38,145 nt of DNA from a virus (IMGVR_UViG_3300047326_000087:1-38145), one strand, 5' to 3'; shown: positions 25,490 to 35,715, counted from the stretch's first letter. Made by a program: numbers and translations. The notes: generated by a model not told the origin, from the sequence alone.

Positions 25490-26116
25490 TTACTCGAAAA
25501 CTGCGTTGATTACACCAGGCGCTGTTAATGCGCCTCGATAGGCGCCTTGATCTGTAAGACTTTCCACCGAGTTCTGTTGAAGGCTGAATCCACGTGGACC
25601 TGAAGAAGCAGCACTTGCTCCACTTGTAAGTGTGCTGAAGATTGTCTCGGCTTCCCAGCTCATATCATCTACGATTGTATAGTTATCAGCCTTATATGAG
25701 TATCCTATTTGGCTGATCCACACATTTTGGATAGTTGTGATAACTGTATTAGCGTCATCTCCAGCTGTCTGATCAAGAATAACGATATCGAATGGAATAC
25801 GCTGAGACCCTGCGTGAAGGAAGTCGCGACTAAATGCTTCTGTAATAGTTAGAAGGTCGTATCTAATACGACTACAACTGCCAGTGACTTTAAGTGCACT
25901 AACTGGTGTGCTATCTATAAATCCATCGAACCCCAACTCAGCTATCATCTGAATTGGTCGGGCTTCAGTAATACTCAACGACTGTATAGCTCCAATAGGA
26001 GTTCCATTTACCTGAATGATGATATTCGTAGATAGAGAAGTTCCTGTCCTATCTACTGTATTACCAGCTGCATTGTTGATAATGCTACCTGTCTGTGATG
26101 TTAGTAATCCGGCCAT
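25490..26116 (-). CDS. Tail tube protein, 208 aa
   Basis: Size, position directly after the sheath gene, and sequence style fit contractile-tail tube proteins: a beta core with NIIIQVNGTPIGAIQSLSIT, then RPIQMIAELGFDGFIDSTP, a polar helix (LLTITEAFSRDFLHAGSQRI), and a late strand set (NVWISQIGYSYKADNYTIVD) ending before a flexible Ser/Ala-rich stretch. Tube subunits stack as hexameric rings inside the sheath. The ATG has GGAGA six bases upstream. A strong hairpin follows the gene, as expected for the end of a highly expressed sheath/tube unit. Confidence 0.85.
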   Translation of the reverse strand: MAGLLTSQTGSIINNAAGNTVDRTGTSLSTNIIIQVNGTPIGAIQSLSITEARPIQMIAELGFDGFIDSTPVSALKVTGSCSRIRYDLLTITEAFSRDFLHAGSQRIPFDIVILDQTAGDDANTVITTIQNVWISQIGYSYKADNYTIVDDMSWEAETIFSTLTSGASAASSGPRGFSLQQNSVESLTDQGAYRGALTAPGVINAVFE

Positions 26117-26156
26117 TTACATTCTCCAGTTGAAATCTATAATCATCAATCTCTAA

Positions 26157-28961
26157 TTAGCTACCAATAACGCCAACACCCACATTTACAAGTATCCAGT
26201 TAATCGGGTAAACAGGTTGGACAGCTACGCTAATATCGTACTGTCTTGGATCAACCGCATCCTGCACAATGTTTAGGTTCGCGAAATTCGTTATCAGTCC
26301 TTGAGAGATAAAGCTCTTTAGCAATGCTAAGGCTTTGGCGCTCATATTGGTTATCACATTCGGATATCCAGGCTGCCCAATAAAGCCCGACAAGCCCGAT
26401 CTAAACGATTGAGCAATCGTGTCGCGAATGAACACGATCGAAATCTCTTGCTCCTCAGGAGCCCCGCTCTGAGTAGTTGTCAATCCCCACACCACAAGCC
26501 CACCACCGCTGACCGGCATTAGACTTGTCACGCCAGCAGCGGCCAAATTCTGATAAACGGTTGGGCTAAACTGACGAGTATTCAAGATTGAAAATCCACT
26601 CAAAACCTTGTTCGTTAGAGGCACCGCCACATTCGGCACGCCTGCTACATAACCAGCCGCAGCTGCTGCGATATAGAATCCGTCCAGTGTCTGATTATCA
26701 GATCCTACTTGAACCACAATCTGGTCAGGGAAGAAATAGACGCAGCGATATGTGTTTCCGTATGCATTTGCCACCGAGTAATTGAGCAGATCTTCCGTAT
26801 CTCCTGCCAAAACTTCGGCCGGAGTATTACCTTGAATACCTTCCAGGATTCCGAGGCTCTCTACCGCAGCCAATGATTGTCCCGTCAAGTTAGCCGGAGT
26901 TAGTCCATTGATCGCACCGATAAAAGCCACTCGCTCTTTACGATTTCTGATATCACTCATAGATATGCAGTGATTGACTGCATTCTCGAAAATGACCGAG
27001 ATTGTCTGTAGTGGTAGAGGCACGAGAATATTGAGGGTTTGTGTTTCAAGCACACTCAATACGGTTTCCCACCCGGCATCGAAGAAACTGGCATCTCCCT
27101 CGTCCACCACGGTTACTCGAAGGCTATTGCCCGTTGGAATAACATTGTGATTGACCACAAGATAGAAGCTTTCCATTGTGGGATCTTGCACTTCAAATTT
27201 CAGGTTATTATCACTTGTGAATGCTTTAGCAACCGTGATAGTATGACCAGAGACCGCTATAATGTCGAAAATGCCAAGATTGCTCGCATCAGCTGAACTC
27301 AAAATCTGTAGTTTGTAATTGTTAAGGACTGGGTTGAAGCTAGCAAAGTTGATGCTTGCACTGGAAAAGGGTCCAGTTGCTGTGTATGCCGTGCCTGTAA
27401 TAGTCCCGTCTGTCCCTGCCGTTCCTGCTACAAGCTCACCGAAAACCGAATCAATCAGTTGAAAGTGCACACTTGTATCAGTAATGAAGTCAGAGAATAG
27501 TATTGGACTGTTGCCAGGAGAAGGAGGAGCAACATAGTTTGGGTTGAGCGCGGTAATTTGAAGAACTCCACCCGTGACTCCAATTACCGGGAATGTTCCG
27601 ATATCCACATTATAGTCTGAATCGATAATCTGAACCTGTTTGCCAAGATAGTTGGAGTTGAAAGATCCAACACTTGCACTGCTAAAGTATCCATCGACCG
27701 ATGAGTTGAAAATTCGATCGATATAACCATCTTGTCCAAAGTTTATCGTCTCAATTTCCTGAACTACCGAGTATGAGAATGAGTTTCCGCTGGGAGCAAT
27801 AGCGTTATCAAACACGAATTCGCTAATCGTTGGCTTTCCCGCCGTTCCAAGAGTATAGAATGGGAAGAGATTTGGCAGGATTTGCGTTTCAACAAGCGTA
27901 TTTGGATTAGTGACGAAGAAGTGAATCGACTGGTTTGTGGCTGGCTGAACACCGAGCGCGAATGGAATCACGAAGTCATTGACATTGGTGCTCGTCGCTG
28001 GGAAATTCGAGACAAGCTCGTATGAGGTGCGTCGTGGAAGCGGAGGTGCTGCCTGAACCGCAAGCACACCTGGCGTATCGTTAGCGAAAGCGAGCTGCCC
28101 ACCGAGAGAGAGAACATTGGTGAGACTAACTGGACCAGAAATCGCAGTGAGAGCAGCCATATTCTGCACATATGTAGGGTTGTTGATATTGGCGACCGGA
28201 ATGAAAGTGGCCGTGAGACTATCACCCTTGCTGAGAACTCCGCTGTAAACTTCGATTGTGAAGTAATCTCCAGGATTGAAAACACTGGTCTCGAGAATAG
28301 AAAAGCTTAGAATAGAGTTTGATACAACGACATTGTTAGCGACCCAAACGACCGAGTTTCCATAACCATCGAGGAGATTACCGGAAACGGAACCGAATGC
28401 CGTAAAAGAAGCGGTCATTGCAATTGGCTGATTGATATTGTTTCGCTGAACCGAGACACACTTGATTGTCCAAGTTTCCTGTGGAGCGTTCACATCAACA
28501 AGCTGAAGATTTTGGATTGAACCTTTACCTATATTTGTGGCACCGGTCGTGTAGTATGACCCGCCTTGATTGATAATGTAGGCTGCCTGAAGCTCGATAT
28601 TGCCTGTGGTAGGGTCGAGGCAGTAGTCGTAGCTATTGCTGAAGACGCCACTGGAAGGGATTGCTTGTTCAAGTCCTACAAGAGTGACTCCGTTCTTGAA
28701 AAGCTGGGTTCTATTTGACACGAGGGGAGCTTGGGAGATATTGAAGAAGCGACCCACGGCTCCTGTGGTGCTGGTAAAGCTGGAATTCAATCCGTCCTGC
28801 CCACCTCCAAGCGCGGAGGCGACTATGGTTAGATTTGTAGAACCCTCGCCGATTATGCACGGAATAAGGACTCCACCAGGAACGCTTGCGCCCGTGCTTT
28901 GAGTCTGGACATTAGTGTAAACTCCGGGTGTTGCGTTATTTATGCCTTCAATGTTGCTCAT
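26157..28961 (-). CDS. Tail sheath protein with inserted beta modules, 934 aa
   Basis: The N-terminus (TPGVYTNVQTQ) and the long C-terminal part (about 665-934: NRKERVAFIGAINGL, LAGDTEDLL, YIAAAAAGYVAG, TNKVLSGF, GVTSLMPVSGGGLVVWGLTT, IVFIRDTIAQSFRSGLSGFI, ending with DPRQYDISVAVQPVYPINWI) are typical of contractile sheath subunits. Common sheaths are about 400-700 aa. The extra length lies mainly at residues 100-640 and includes two copies of a small beta module (420-471 and 528-581), probably domains displayed on the outside of the tail. The ATG has GAGGA eight bases upstream. The 80-base gap before the gene shows no clear promoter. Confidence 0.92.
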   Translation of the reverse strand: MSNIEGINNATPGVYTNVQTQSTGASVPGGVLIPCIIGEGSTNLTIVASALGGGQDGLNSSFTSTTGAVGRFFNISQAPLVSNRTQLFKNGVTLVGLEQAIPSSGVFSNSYDYCLDPTTGNIELQAAYIINQGGSYYTTGATNIGKGSIQNLQLVDVNAPQETWTIKCVSVQRNNINQPIAMTASFTAFGSVSGNLLDGYGNSVVWVANNVVVSNSILSFSILETSVFNPGDYFTIEVYSGVLSKGDSLTATFIPVANINNPTYVQNMAALTAISGPVSLTNVLSLGGQLAFANDTPGVLAVQAAPPLPRRTSYELVSNFPATSTNVNDFVIPFALGVQPATNQSIHFFVTNPNTLVETQILPNLFPFYTLGTAGKPTISEFVFDNAIAPSGNSFSYSVVQEIETINFGQDGYIDRIFNSSVDGYFSSASVGSFNSNYLGKQVQIIDSDYNVDIGTFPVIGVTGGVLQITALNPNYVAPPSPGNSPILFSDFITDTSVHFQLIDSVFGELVAGTAGTDGTITGTAYTATGPFSSASINFASFNPVLNNYKLQILSSADASNLGIFDIIAVSGHTITVAKAFTSDNNLKFEVQDPTMESFYLVVNHNVIPTGNSLRVTVVDEGDASFFDAGWETVLSVLETQTLNILVPLPLQTISVIFENAVNHCISMSDIRNRKERVAFIGAINGLTPANLTGQSLAAVESLGILEGIQGNTPAEVLAGDTEDLLNYSVANAYGNTYRCVYFFPDQIVVQVGSDNQTLDGFYIAAAAAGYVAGVPNVAVPLTNKVLSGFSILNTRQFSPTVYQNLAAAGVTSLMPVSGGGLVVWGLTTTQSGAPEEQEISIVFIRDTIAQSFRSGLSGFIGQPGYPNVITNMSAKALALLKSFISQGLITNFANLNIVQDAVDPRQYDISVAVQPVYPINWILVNVGVGVIGS
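27219..27704 (-). repeat. Two copies of a small beta module inside the sheath gene
   Basis: Residues 420-471 (GYFSSASVGSFNSNYLGKQV, IIDSDYNVDIGTFPVIGV) and 528-581 (GPFSSASINFASFNPVLNNY, ILSSADASNLGIFDIIAV) share the pattern PFSSAS-x-x-F ... L-x-x-Y/G-K-x-x-I ... N/D-x-G-x-F-x-I-x-x-V-x-G ... I-T. A third relative is in the J-like protein (6705-6896). Similarity is at protein level only. Confidence 0.6.
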
Positions 28962-29041
28962 AGGTTAGGTCCTCGCGTTATGCTGATTAGATGCCAGAAT
29001 ATTGCTGTGGTAAGATTTTTGGCTCGTAAAAGTGTTTGATG

Positions 29042-29839
29042 TCATAGATTTGCCAACATATCCGTTATGCTTTCCTGAACATTGATGGTAAAATCGGGCG
29101 GGGCAAGTCTTTCTGGCGGTCCTAATTGACCGAATTCTATACTCATATTGATGATATCTATGGTATTCAGAATGGGAATATGTCTTCGCCATTCGCTTCT
29201 CACTTGAAGAGTCACGGTCTGCATAAAAAGCTTGTCGTTTCTATCGTCGATTTCACTTGGGGCGCCTGAAGAAACTCCCCCGGCTTTGATAACAAGTCCA
29301 GATTTTGCCAGATCGTTGAAGCAAGTATCGACAAAAGCTTGAGAAACAATATCAACAAGCTCATCTCTTGTTCGGAGATCGCGTGCTTTGATATCGAGCA
29401 TAATAGTTCCTTCCCAGGCTCCCGCGAATATGAAGTATTCTGGAGTTGGAAAGGTCGAAATATTCCCATATCCATCCTCAAATATGAGTTGACCCCATTT
29501 TACCGAGGTAGCCTCCCTATTGAATGAGATTGGCACCGAGGTCGAGCCGCCATTAGATACGAAAATTCCTGGATAGAAAACTACATCATAACGATACTTC
29601 TCACCTATGAATAGACGGGTAGTTATGTTGTTATGATATCCAGCATCGGGAGGAAGATCGATTTGACTGGGAGTTTGTGGATATCCCCACTGATCATAGA
29701 CATAGTGATACTGAGAGTCGCGCGAAAAATAGTCCCTCAATGTCGAAACAACAAGCTCTTTTGGATAGAGCGTCATTGCGTTCTGAACTACATTGTTGAT
29801 GCGGTAGATATCAGTATTGGTAAAGTTATTGGTAGCCAT
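29042..29839 (-). CDS. Probable tail terminator / neck protein, 265 aa
   Basis: The start ATG overlaps the stop of the fibre gene by one base (TAATG), which suggests translational coupling. The protein is a mixed alpha/beta sequence: an N-terminal helical part (RINNVVQNAMTLYPKELVVS), a beta middle (FIGEKYRYDVVFYPGIFVSN), and a helix plus strand pair (DLRTRDELVDIVSQAFVDTC, then FMQTVTLQVRSEW), a layout I associate with tail-terminator and completion proteins. Its place just before the sheath gene fits a cap at the head-proximal end of tube and sheath. The family assignment is by pattern and position only; a neck or collar protein is the alternative. Confidence 0.55.
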   Translation of the reverse strand: MATNNFTNTDIYRINNVVQNAMTLYPKELVVSTLRDYFSRDSQYHYVYDQWGYPQTPSQIDLPPDAGYHNNITTRLFIGEKYRYDVVFYPGIFVSNGGSTSVPISFNREATSVKWGQLIFEDGYGNISTFPTPEYFIFAGAWEGTIMLDIKARDLRTRDELVDIVSQAFVDTCFNDLAKSGLVIKAGGVSSGAPSEIDDRNDKLFMQTVTLQVRSEWRRHIPILNTIDIINMSIEFGQLGPPERLAPPDFTINVQESITDMLANL

Positions 29840-32800
29840 TAGAGATTATTCACGCTCGTCGATAGGATATTGGTGTAGTTGAACACGATTCCATATATTG
29901 TTAGCGACGAGGATGTAGATGGATTATTAGCCAATATGCAGTATAAGTTTGAGGCATCATTTACAATGGCACCTATATTGATGGTGACGCTACTTGTAGA
30001 ATAGCCAGTGGTTCCCGTTGCGTTATAGTGAATAACATCCACTCCACCAGTAGTGTAGATATACAGCCCGAATGTGGGAGCAGTTGTTGCAGTCGTGGAG
30101 TTAGCATAGGTAATTGTAATGGATGAAAGTGTCGCACCATTGATTATTCTTGTAGCATTGAATATCCCATAGCCACCTGACCCATTGAAAGATGGATATG
30201 GTCCACTATTATAGCTAACTGAAGTCGCCGCCCCCAATATGAGCGGTTGGGCAATTGATCGTGTGGTTTGACCACCATTTACAAGTGCTACACTTGTGCC
30301 ATCTACAGTTGTCTGGTCGTAATAGTTATTGGATATGATTGACGAGCTGCTTGCACTAATATAGTAGGCAATTGTTGTAGAGTATCGATATAGAAAATTC
30401 CCACTGATGATATTGACATTGTCTCCACCATTACAGAACATCAATCCAAAGTTAGATCCTGCTATGCTTCCGTTGATGATGTTATTTGTAATCGGACCGC
30501 TATGACTTGTCACTAATCCGCAAGCATATGCGTAAGGGGTATAACCAGCAGATGAATTGAGGTAGTTTCCGCTCGATATTTTGTTTGAATCTACAATTGA
30601 TGTCGGGAATATTGAGGACAATTCTACCAGTGGGTAGAGTGAGATTGCGGCATTATAAGCAGATGTCGTAGCTACGGTGCCGGAGAAGAATGATGATAGG
30701 TATCCGACCGAATCATAAGCCTGGAGGTTGTTGTTGATAATGATTGCCGAGCTTCCTTGATCAATTGCGGTTGCGCTCGCCGGAATGCAGCAGTGTGATA
30801 TCCAAGCCGCCGTATTGTTAGCAATTAGAATTGGGGATGTGGGAGCGGTGGCTGCTATAGAGAAGTATGCGAGTCCATCGATAAGTTGTCCGGTGCCTTC
30901 GAGAGAAGCGATAAGCTTGCAAGTATTGCCCGTGACTGAAACGCCAGTTTGTTTACCGTTTGCAATACCATTGGTCGATGTCTCATAATTTCTCGTATAG
31001 GCATCTCCAAGCGTGACTGCTATTGTTCCGCATATATTTCTATTGATTCGAACACCTACGGCTACAATGAGAGTATTGACTATAGCTGAAGAACTCACTG
31101 ATGTGAGTGAAATCATCTGGTTTTTGTCGCAGAAGTTGTCCTCTATTAGACAATCAATAAGCTTGAGACCTTCGGCTGGGGGAGTGCTTGTTAGCAGACA
31201 ATTGAAAGCAATAACCGATGCCCTATCATCACTTGTAGAGGTATTATAGAACTGATTATTCTTGATCTGAATATGCTGCATCGATGAGTAGCCATCGTTG
31301 TCGTTATACTCAAAACTAATGAATGGAAACCTGGTAGCCGTATTTGTGGTGAATGTGCAGTTATTGATTGATATGTTTTGTAGCGATGAAACGGAAGAAT
31401 AGATGAATGCATTTCCGCTATTGATTAGATTTGAAGAAGAATATCCGGTTGATGTTTTCGGTATGTAGTTTGCGCTGCATCCTGTGAACTGAATGTCTTG
31501 CGCCGTTGGCGATATGACGATTGTAGTTGCAAGATTTGCCTCATTTGAGATGAATGAGCAGTTATTGAATGTGGTGTTGCTTCCTACGGTAAGCTGCGAT
31601 AAACAATTGAATGTGCATCCTGTAAATACCGCATTCTGAATGGTTATTCCACCAGATACCTCGAAGTATACATTCGAGAAGTTTGTTCCATTGATTGCGA
31701 GAGAAGCCAATACGGCAAGCGTAAATTGCCCATTTACCTCTGAATTACCTTCTCCAGTTAGACTGAGCCCTGATATAAAACCAGGATCACTATAAAGAAC
31801 AATGGATCCTCGTAAGATTCCAGAAGTTTGAATCGATGAGTTATACTTCGCCCAACTCATCATTGCAAACAATGATCGGAAATTTCCCTGTGATGAATCG
31901 GATGAGAATACCAGGGGAAAGTTTCCACTCACATCAGTGATATACTTCCGCGCATCATATTGAGTGAAAGTGTATGTTGTAGAGTTAGTGACTTGCGAAA
32001 CAACGAGTGAGATTACGGTGAGATCTTTTCGTGTGTTGACTATTGTCGTGAATGTGGATGAATCGACATAATAGAAGCTTGCGTTGGCTGGATTATATAG
32101 CTGTAGGAGCCTTCCTGGATTGTCAATTGAATTCACGCTCGAATTGTAATCTGTGAGAGGAATACCAATAACTTCACCAAGACTATTGATGCAGATTGCC
32201 CATAGAATACCATTGACTGGCGTTCCTCCGTTATAATCCTGCACAATTGGTATTTCGATTGTAAAGTTATTGATTGGCTCAAGAGAGCCATTTACAAGAG
32301 CAATTCCTCCTGAGAAAGTCAGTTCATTGGCGCTTGTGCCGATATAATCAAAGCCTCTAACTACGCCATTTTGCCCAGAATATCCCGCATATGCATTGAT
32401 AAAATCGATGGCGGAATCGCTGAGCTGATTTTCGCTTACATTTCCGTATTGGCGCTGATCTACCAGATTTGAAATGAGCTTCGTTGTGTCATTGAGCTGA
32501 CAAGTCGATAGTAGGAAGAAATCCTGATTGAGTTGCAGTGATGGGAAAAGCTGGATCGTTAGAGTCGCTGGTGTGCTTGAAATTGAGGAGCCAAGAGGAA
32601 GAATTACCTCGATGAAGTCGATATTGGTGCTATCATAGAAACGAACGACCTCACCTTGTTGACCGGTCGTAGTGACGCCAATATTACTTGTTCCACCCGG
32701 TGCGCTCAAATACCCAGAGAATACCCCAGTAGTCGAACTATAACTGGTGATATTCAGCTGAATATTTACGCCCACCAGTGAGGATGATACATATCCAGCA

Positions 32801-35184
32801 AGTTTCGGTGATATGTTGTTGAAGTTGAGGTTTATGAGGCTTGAGGTTAGATTTAGAAACCGTGCTCTTTCGTGGGTAAAAGTGTGCCCATTCTGATCGA
32901 CATACACCTCAAAGAATCGCTTGAATGGGCCGCCTGAACTATCATCGGCAACATTTTGAGCGTCAAAGCTCACGCTATCATCTGAGAAGTAGATATTGAC
33001 TGGGATACCATTGCTTGTTACATATGGAGAGTTGCCGGTTCCGTGAACCGCATCATACACGGTGAGTGTGGTGATAGGATTGTTGGTATCGCAACCACTG
33101 AACGATATTCCACTAACAACAAATCGTCCATAGTCAACATATGAGTATCTCGAGTCAGTAATTGGGAAAGCTGGCTGAACTACAATGGTTTTTCCAAGCT
33201 CAATACCGCTTGTTGACAAATCGTAATCAAGCGTGTATGTGGTAGAAACTGATGTTGTTCCAACCGATACGGATGAAATTACCGCAGGATAGTAGCCATC
33301 TCCGAAAACATCTGTGATGTTATTGATGGTGTCAGGATCTGAATTGAGAGAATCTCGTTCAGTTCCGCTGATATAGTAGTAGTTTTTTCGGAGGGCGTAG
33401 AAAATAAGTGTGGGAGCTACACTCGCTGCGATTGGTGTTACATATGATACCGAATATGCTGGACTTGCCACATTAGCAGCACTCGATCCGAAGCCAAGCG
33501 GGTCGATAACATTATAGCCATCTACGACATTGTTCTTGAATATACCTGAAGTGACCAGAGCATTGCCATATCCATCTACGCTTGTGCCGATAATTGAGAA
33601 GGCAGCATCGTTATATGAATCAGCCAGTCCAATTCCAAAATTTCCATCATATTCAAAAGCAACGAATCTGTAGTTGTAGCCAGGAACACGAAATGCAAGG
33701 TTTGTGCTATTAATGATACCAGCAAGTGTATATGCGCCAGGCGTTGAGCCTTTATTTCCCGTGATATCGATAGCTGGTAGGTTTATGACCTGGTCAGAAG
33801 GATTACCAGTTGGATATAGTGTGAGATAAAGATTGTAGTGCGATGAATCAAATTCGGAAGCGTTGAAACCAACACCGAGCGCTGTCGCGCCCTTTGGACT
33901 CGAAACAATAAGCGTTTCGTTATTACCAAGAGCATTTTGTCCGCTATTGTTTAGGATAGCAGTGCGGGAAGAAGCAAGCACTCCAAACTTGTTAGTCTGA
34001 AATAGCGACTGATCAATTCGTGCTGATGCGTTTGTTGTGCCATAGAGATTCTTTCCAACGATTCTAACGGCATAGATTCGTGTCTCTCCACTGATTATAC
34101 TCTTGACCGAGTCTACTGCAAATTGCGCCGCTATTCCATTGCCATAATTTACCGTGAGAATATCACCGGATTTTACCTGTGCAAATGCCGCATCAAAAGC
34201 TGCTGTTGCAAGCGAAGCGCTTGACGGATTGAAGGTGATTACATCATCTCCTATCGTGATATCATCTACTGGCGCTGAAGCACGAGAAGCATTTGGCGGA
34301 ATACCAAGAAGATGAGTCGTAGCGGGAGTAGGCGGAACGATAGGTTGAGCATACCCATCGCCGGAGAGAACGGTTGAGCGACTCGCACGAATAATTCCGT
34401 TCTCAAAGAGGTTTTGAATGCTATTGCCAAGAAGAATGTCTACCTCATCGGCAAAATTCTGTAGATTGGTCTCTGTCTGAGGAATCGTCGAGAAGTTTGT
34501 GGAGTTGATGTAGACGCCGCTGGCAGCATGTGCATAGTTTGATGGAACCACCTCGCCACTGACTGTGGTAAATGAGCTTAGGGGATAGGATGGATTTGGT
34601 GAAGTTCCATCAGCTCTCTCGTGATTAGATAGATCGGTATTTATATCGAGAAGGAGAGTATTAGCATTGGCAGTATCACGATTGGTAAGGAAACGATTGG
34701 TGTATTCCTCTGCACTAACCGAATCAATTAGAATGGCTGTTAGATTGTGATTGTAGGCAGTTCCTGCAATATGAGGCTCTACCTTTATTCCGGTGATTGA
34801 GATAAAGCCATTGATTAGATCAACCGAATTATCGAGAATAGCGATGAGATTGTATAGTGCAGCTGTTGGATAGGAAAGAGCAATCTTGCTTTCTTCGATG
34901 GCGGCAGTTTGAGATACCTGCTCATTTGTTATGGAGATTGTAGAGAGCAGCCCAAGAAGCGCGCTTGAAGAGAGACTGCCATCGGGATTCAATGCTACAT
35001 TGAGACGAGCCGCAATAGATGACTGCGAGCCATTTGCACCGATTCCGATGTTGTTTTCGATAGCGAATATAGCGCTGCGAATAGCATTGATGGCGAGTGC
35101 ACCAAGCTGAGTTATATTATCGAACACCGGCGGCAAATTTGTGTCGTTGTCGATGTTTGTGGGGAAAGCCGTGATTCCGTTCAT
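29839..35184 (-). CDS. Giant collar/tail-fibre-like protein with beta-helix, 1781 aa
   Basis: I choose ATG 35184 because AAGGA stands four bases upstream; a GTG at 35226 in the same frame has no spaced ribosome binding site and overlaps the previous gene. Residues about 1-60 are helical. Near 130-150 is PHIAGTAYNH, shared in form with the 550-aa appendage protein. Residues about 760-930 form a segment (FFEVYVDQNGHTFTHERARF; CQLNDTT; DQRQYGNVSENQLSDSAIDF) of a type I associate with large virion fibre proteins. Residues about 1150-1630 show the repeating N-N-C/N-x-F turns of a right-handed beta-helix (FTGCTFNC, FNNCSFIS, INNCTFTTN, IKNNQFYN, ISNNYYDQ). The last 150 residues look like a small beta receptor-binding tip. 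Likely an external fibre or collar whisker. Confidence 0.8.
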   Translation of the reverse strand: MNGITAFPTNIDNDTNLPPVFDNITQLGALAINAIRSAIFAIENNIGIGANGSQSSIAARLNVALNPDGSLSSSALLGLLSTISITNEQVSQTAAIEESKIALSYPTAALYNLIAILDNSVDLINGFISITGIKVEPHIAGTAYNHNLTAILIDSVSAEEYTNRFLTNRDTANANTLLLDINTDLSNHERADGTSPNPSYPLSSFTTVSGEVVPSNYAHAASGVYINSTNFSTIPQTETNLQNFADEVDILLGNSIQNLFENGIIRASRSTVLSGDGYAQPIVPPTPATTHLLGIPPNASRASAPVDDITIGDDVITFNPSSASLATAAFDAAFAQVKSGDILTVNYGNGIAAQFAVDSVKSIISGETRIYAVRIVGKNLYGTTNASARIDQSLFQTNKFGVLASSRTAILNNSGQNALGNNETLIVSSPKGATALGVGFNASEFDSSHYNLYLTLYPTGNPSDQVINLPAIDITGNKGSTPGAYTLAGIINSTNLAFRVPGYNYRFVAFEYDGNFGIGLADSYNDAAFSIIGTSVDGYGNALVTSGIFKNNVVDGYNVIDPLGFGSSAANVASPAYSVSYVTPIAASVAPTLIFYALRKNYYYISGTERDSLNSDPDTINNITDVFGDGYYPAVISSVSVGTTSVSTTYTLDYDLSTSGIELGKTIVVQPAFPITDSRYSYVDYGRFVVSGISFSGCDTNNPITTLTVYDAVHGTGNSPYVTSNGIPVNIYFSDDSVSFDAQNVADDSSGGPFKRFFEVYVDQNGHTFTHERARFLNLTSSLINLNFNNISPKLAGYVSSSLVGVNIQLNITSYSSTTGVFSGYLSAPGGTSNIGVTTTGQQGEVVRFYDSTNIDFIEVILPLGSSISSTPATLTIQLFPSLQLNQDFFLLSTCQLNDTTKLISNLVDQRQYGNVSENQLSDSAIDFINAYAGYSGQNGVVRGFDYIGTSANELTFSGGIALVNGSLEPINNFTIEIPIVQDYNGGTPVNGILWAICINSLGEVIGIPLTDYNSSVNSIDNPGRLLQLYNPANASFYYVDSSTFTTIVNTRKDLTVISLVVSQVTNSTTYTFTQYDARKYITDVSGNFPLVFSSDSSQGNFRSLFAMMSWAKYNSSIQTSGILRGSIVLYSDPGFISGLSLTGEGNSEVNGQFTLAVLASLAINGTNFSNVYFEVSGGITIQNAVFTGCTFNCLSQLTVGSNTTFNNCSFISNEANLATTIVISPTAQDIQFTGCSANYIPKTSTGYSSSNLINSGNAFIYSSVSSLQNISINNCTFTTNTATRFPFISFEYNDNDGYSSMQHIQIKNNQFYNTSTSDDRASVIAFNCLLTSTPPAEGLKLIDCLIEDNFCDKNQMISLTSVSSSAIVNTLIVAVGVRINRNICGTIAVTLGDAYTRNYETSTNGIANGKQTGVSVTGNTCKLIASLEGTGQLIDGLAYFSIAATAPTSPILIANNTAAWISHCCIPASATAIDQGSSAIIINNNLQAYDSVGYLSSFFSGTVATTSAYNAAISLYPLVELSSIFPTSIVDSNKISSGNYLNSSAGYTPYAYACGLVTSHSGPITNNIINGSIAGSNFGLMFCNGGDNVNIISGNFLYRYSTTIAYYISASSSSIISNNYYDQTTVDGTSVALVNGGQTTRSIAQPLILGAATSVSYNSGPYPSFNGSGGYGIFNATRIINGATLSSITITYANSTTATTAPTFGLYIYTTGGVDVIHYNATGTTGYSTSSVTINIGAIVNDASNLYCILANNPSTSSSLTIYGIVFNYTNILSTSVNNL

Positions 35185-35191
35185 CGTTTCC

Positions 35192-35704
35192 TTATGAAGA
35201 GCTTGTTGGTGGTTTATTCGTTCCACCCTCTACTACTGTAGTTGTGCTGACAATTGGCGGCTGTGGAGGTGAAGGAAGAGGCATTGGATCATTGGTGGGA
35301 GGAACCGTAACCACCGTTGTATTGGTGGTAGGAGAAGGATACTGAGTATTTGTGGTCGTTGTGACTGTGGTGATCTCTTGTGAGATTTTCTGGGTAATCG
35401 TGCTCTTTACGACCCTATATGCCAGTCCGCTAAAGGCTCCGGCAACCGCTCCAAAAATTAGCCTATCAGATAGTGATGACATATTGTTTGGGTATGCATA
35501 ATTGGTTGCGAGGAATGCAATCAATGCCCCAAGAGAAGGAGGGAATATTGGAAGAAACACATCACTATAGACCGTCTTATTCACAATCATAGGGAATATG
35601 TGCTCGATAACTGTTCTGAAGATGAATACAAGTATGGCGATTCCTATAGCGAATAGGAAGAAATTCCAGGATAGAAGCGCCTGCAAACCGTTATCAAGAT
35701 CCAT
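35192..35704 (-). CDS. Small three-segment membrane protein with Thr/Pro-rich tail (holin-like?), 170 aa
   Basis: Three hydrophobic segments are visible at about residues 13-34 (FFLFAIGIAILVFIFRTVIE), 48-70 (PIFPPSLGALIAFLATNYAY) and 82-98 (LIFGAVAGAFSGLAYRVV). A low-complexity Thr/Pro/Ser tail of about 60 residues follows (TTVTTTTNTQYPSPTT...). The size and number of segments resemble a holin, but no endolysin is near and the gene sits between two appendage genes. A virion or assembly membrane protein is equally possible. The ATG has GAGGT seven bases upstream, and the gene ends 7 bases before the giant fibre start. Function unknown. Confidence 0.75.
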   Translation of the reverse strand: MDLDNGLQALLSWNFFLFAIGIAILVFIFRTVIEHIFPMIVNKTVYSDVFLPIFPPSLGALIAFLATNYAYPNNMSSLSDRLIFGAVAGAFSGLAYRVVKSTITQKISQEITTVTTTTNTQYPSPTTNTTVVTVPPTNDPMPLPSPPQPPIVSTTTVVEGGTNKPPTSSS

Positions 35705-35715
35705 TGTATCTACCT

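Noticed and set aside
30300-31700. Repetitive Asn/Thr/Ser-rich DNA that could suggest a satellite repeat
   Set aside because: No DNA-level period is visible; the repetition is the protein-level turn pattern of a beta-helix.
34625-34650. TATAAATA (T4 late promoter-like) on the minus strand
   Set aside because: A single copy inside the fibre coding sequence, with no copy before any gene start; likely chance.
35184-35226. GTG start 14 codons upstream for the giant fibre
   Set aside because: No properly spaced ribosome binding site, and it overlaps the membrane protein gene; ATG 35184 has AAGGA upstream.
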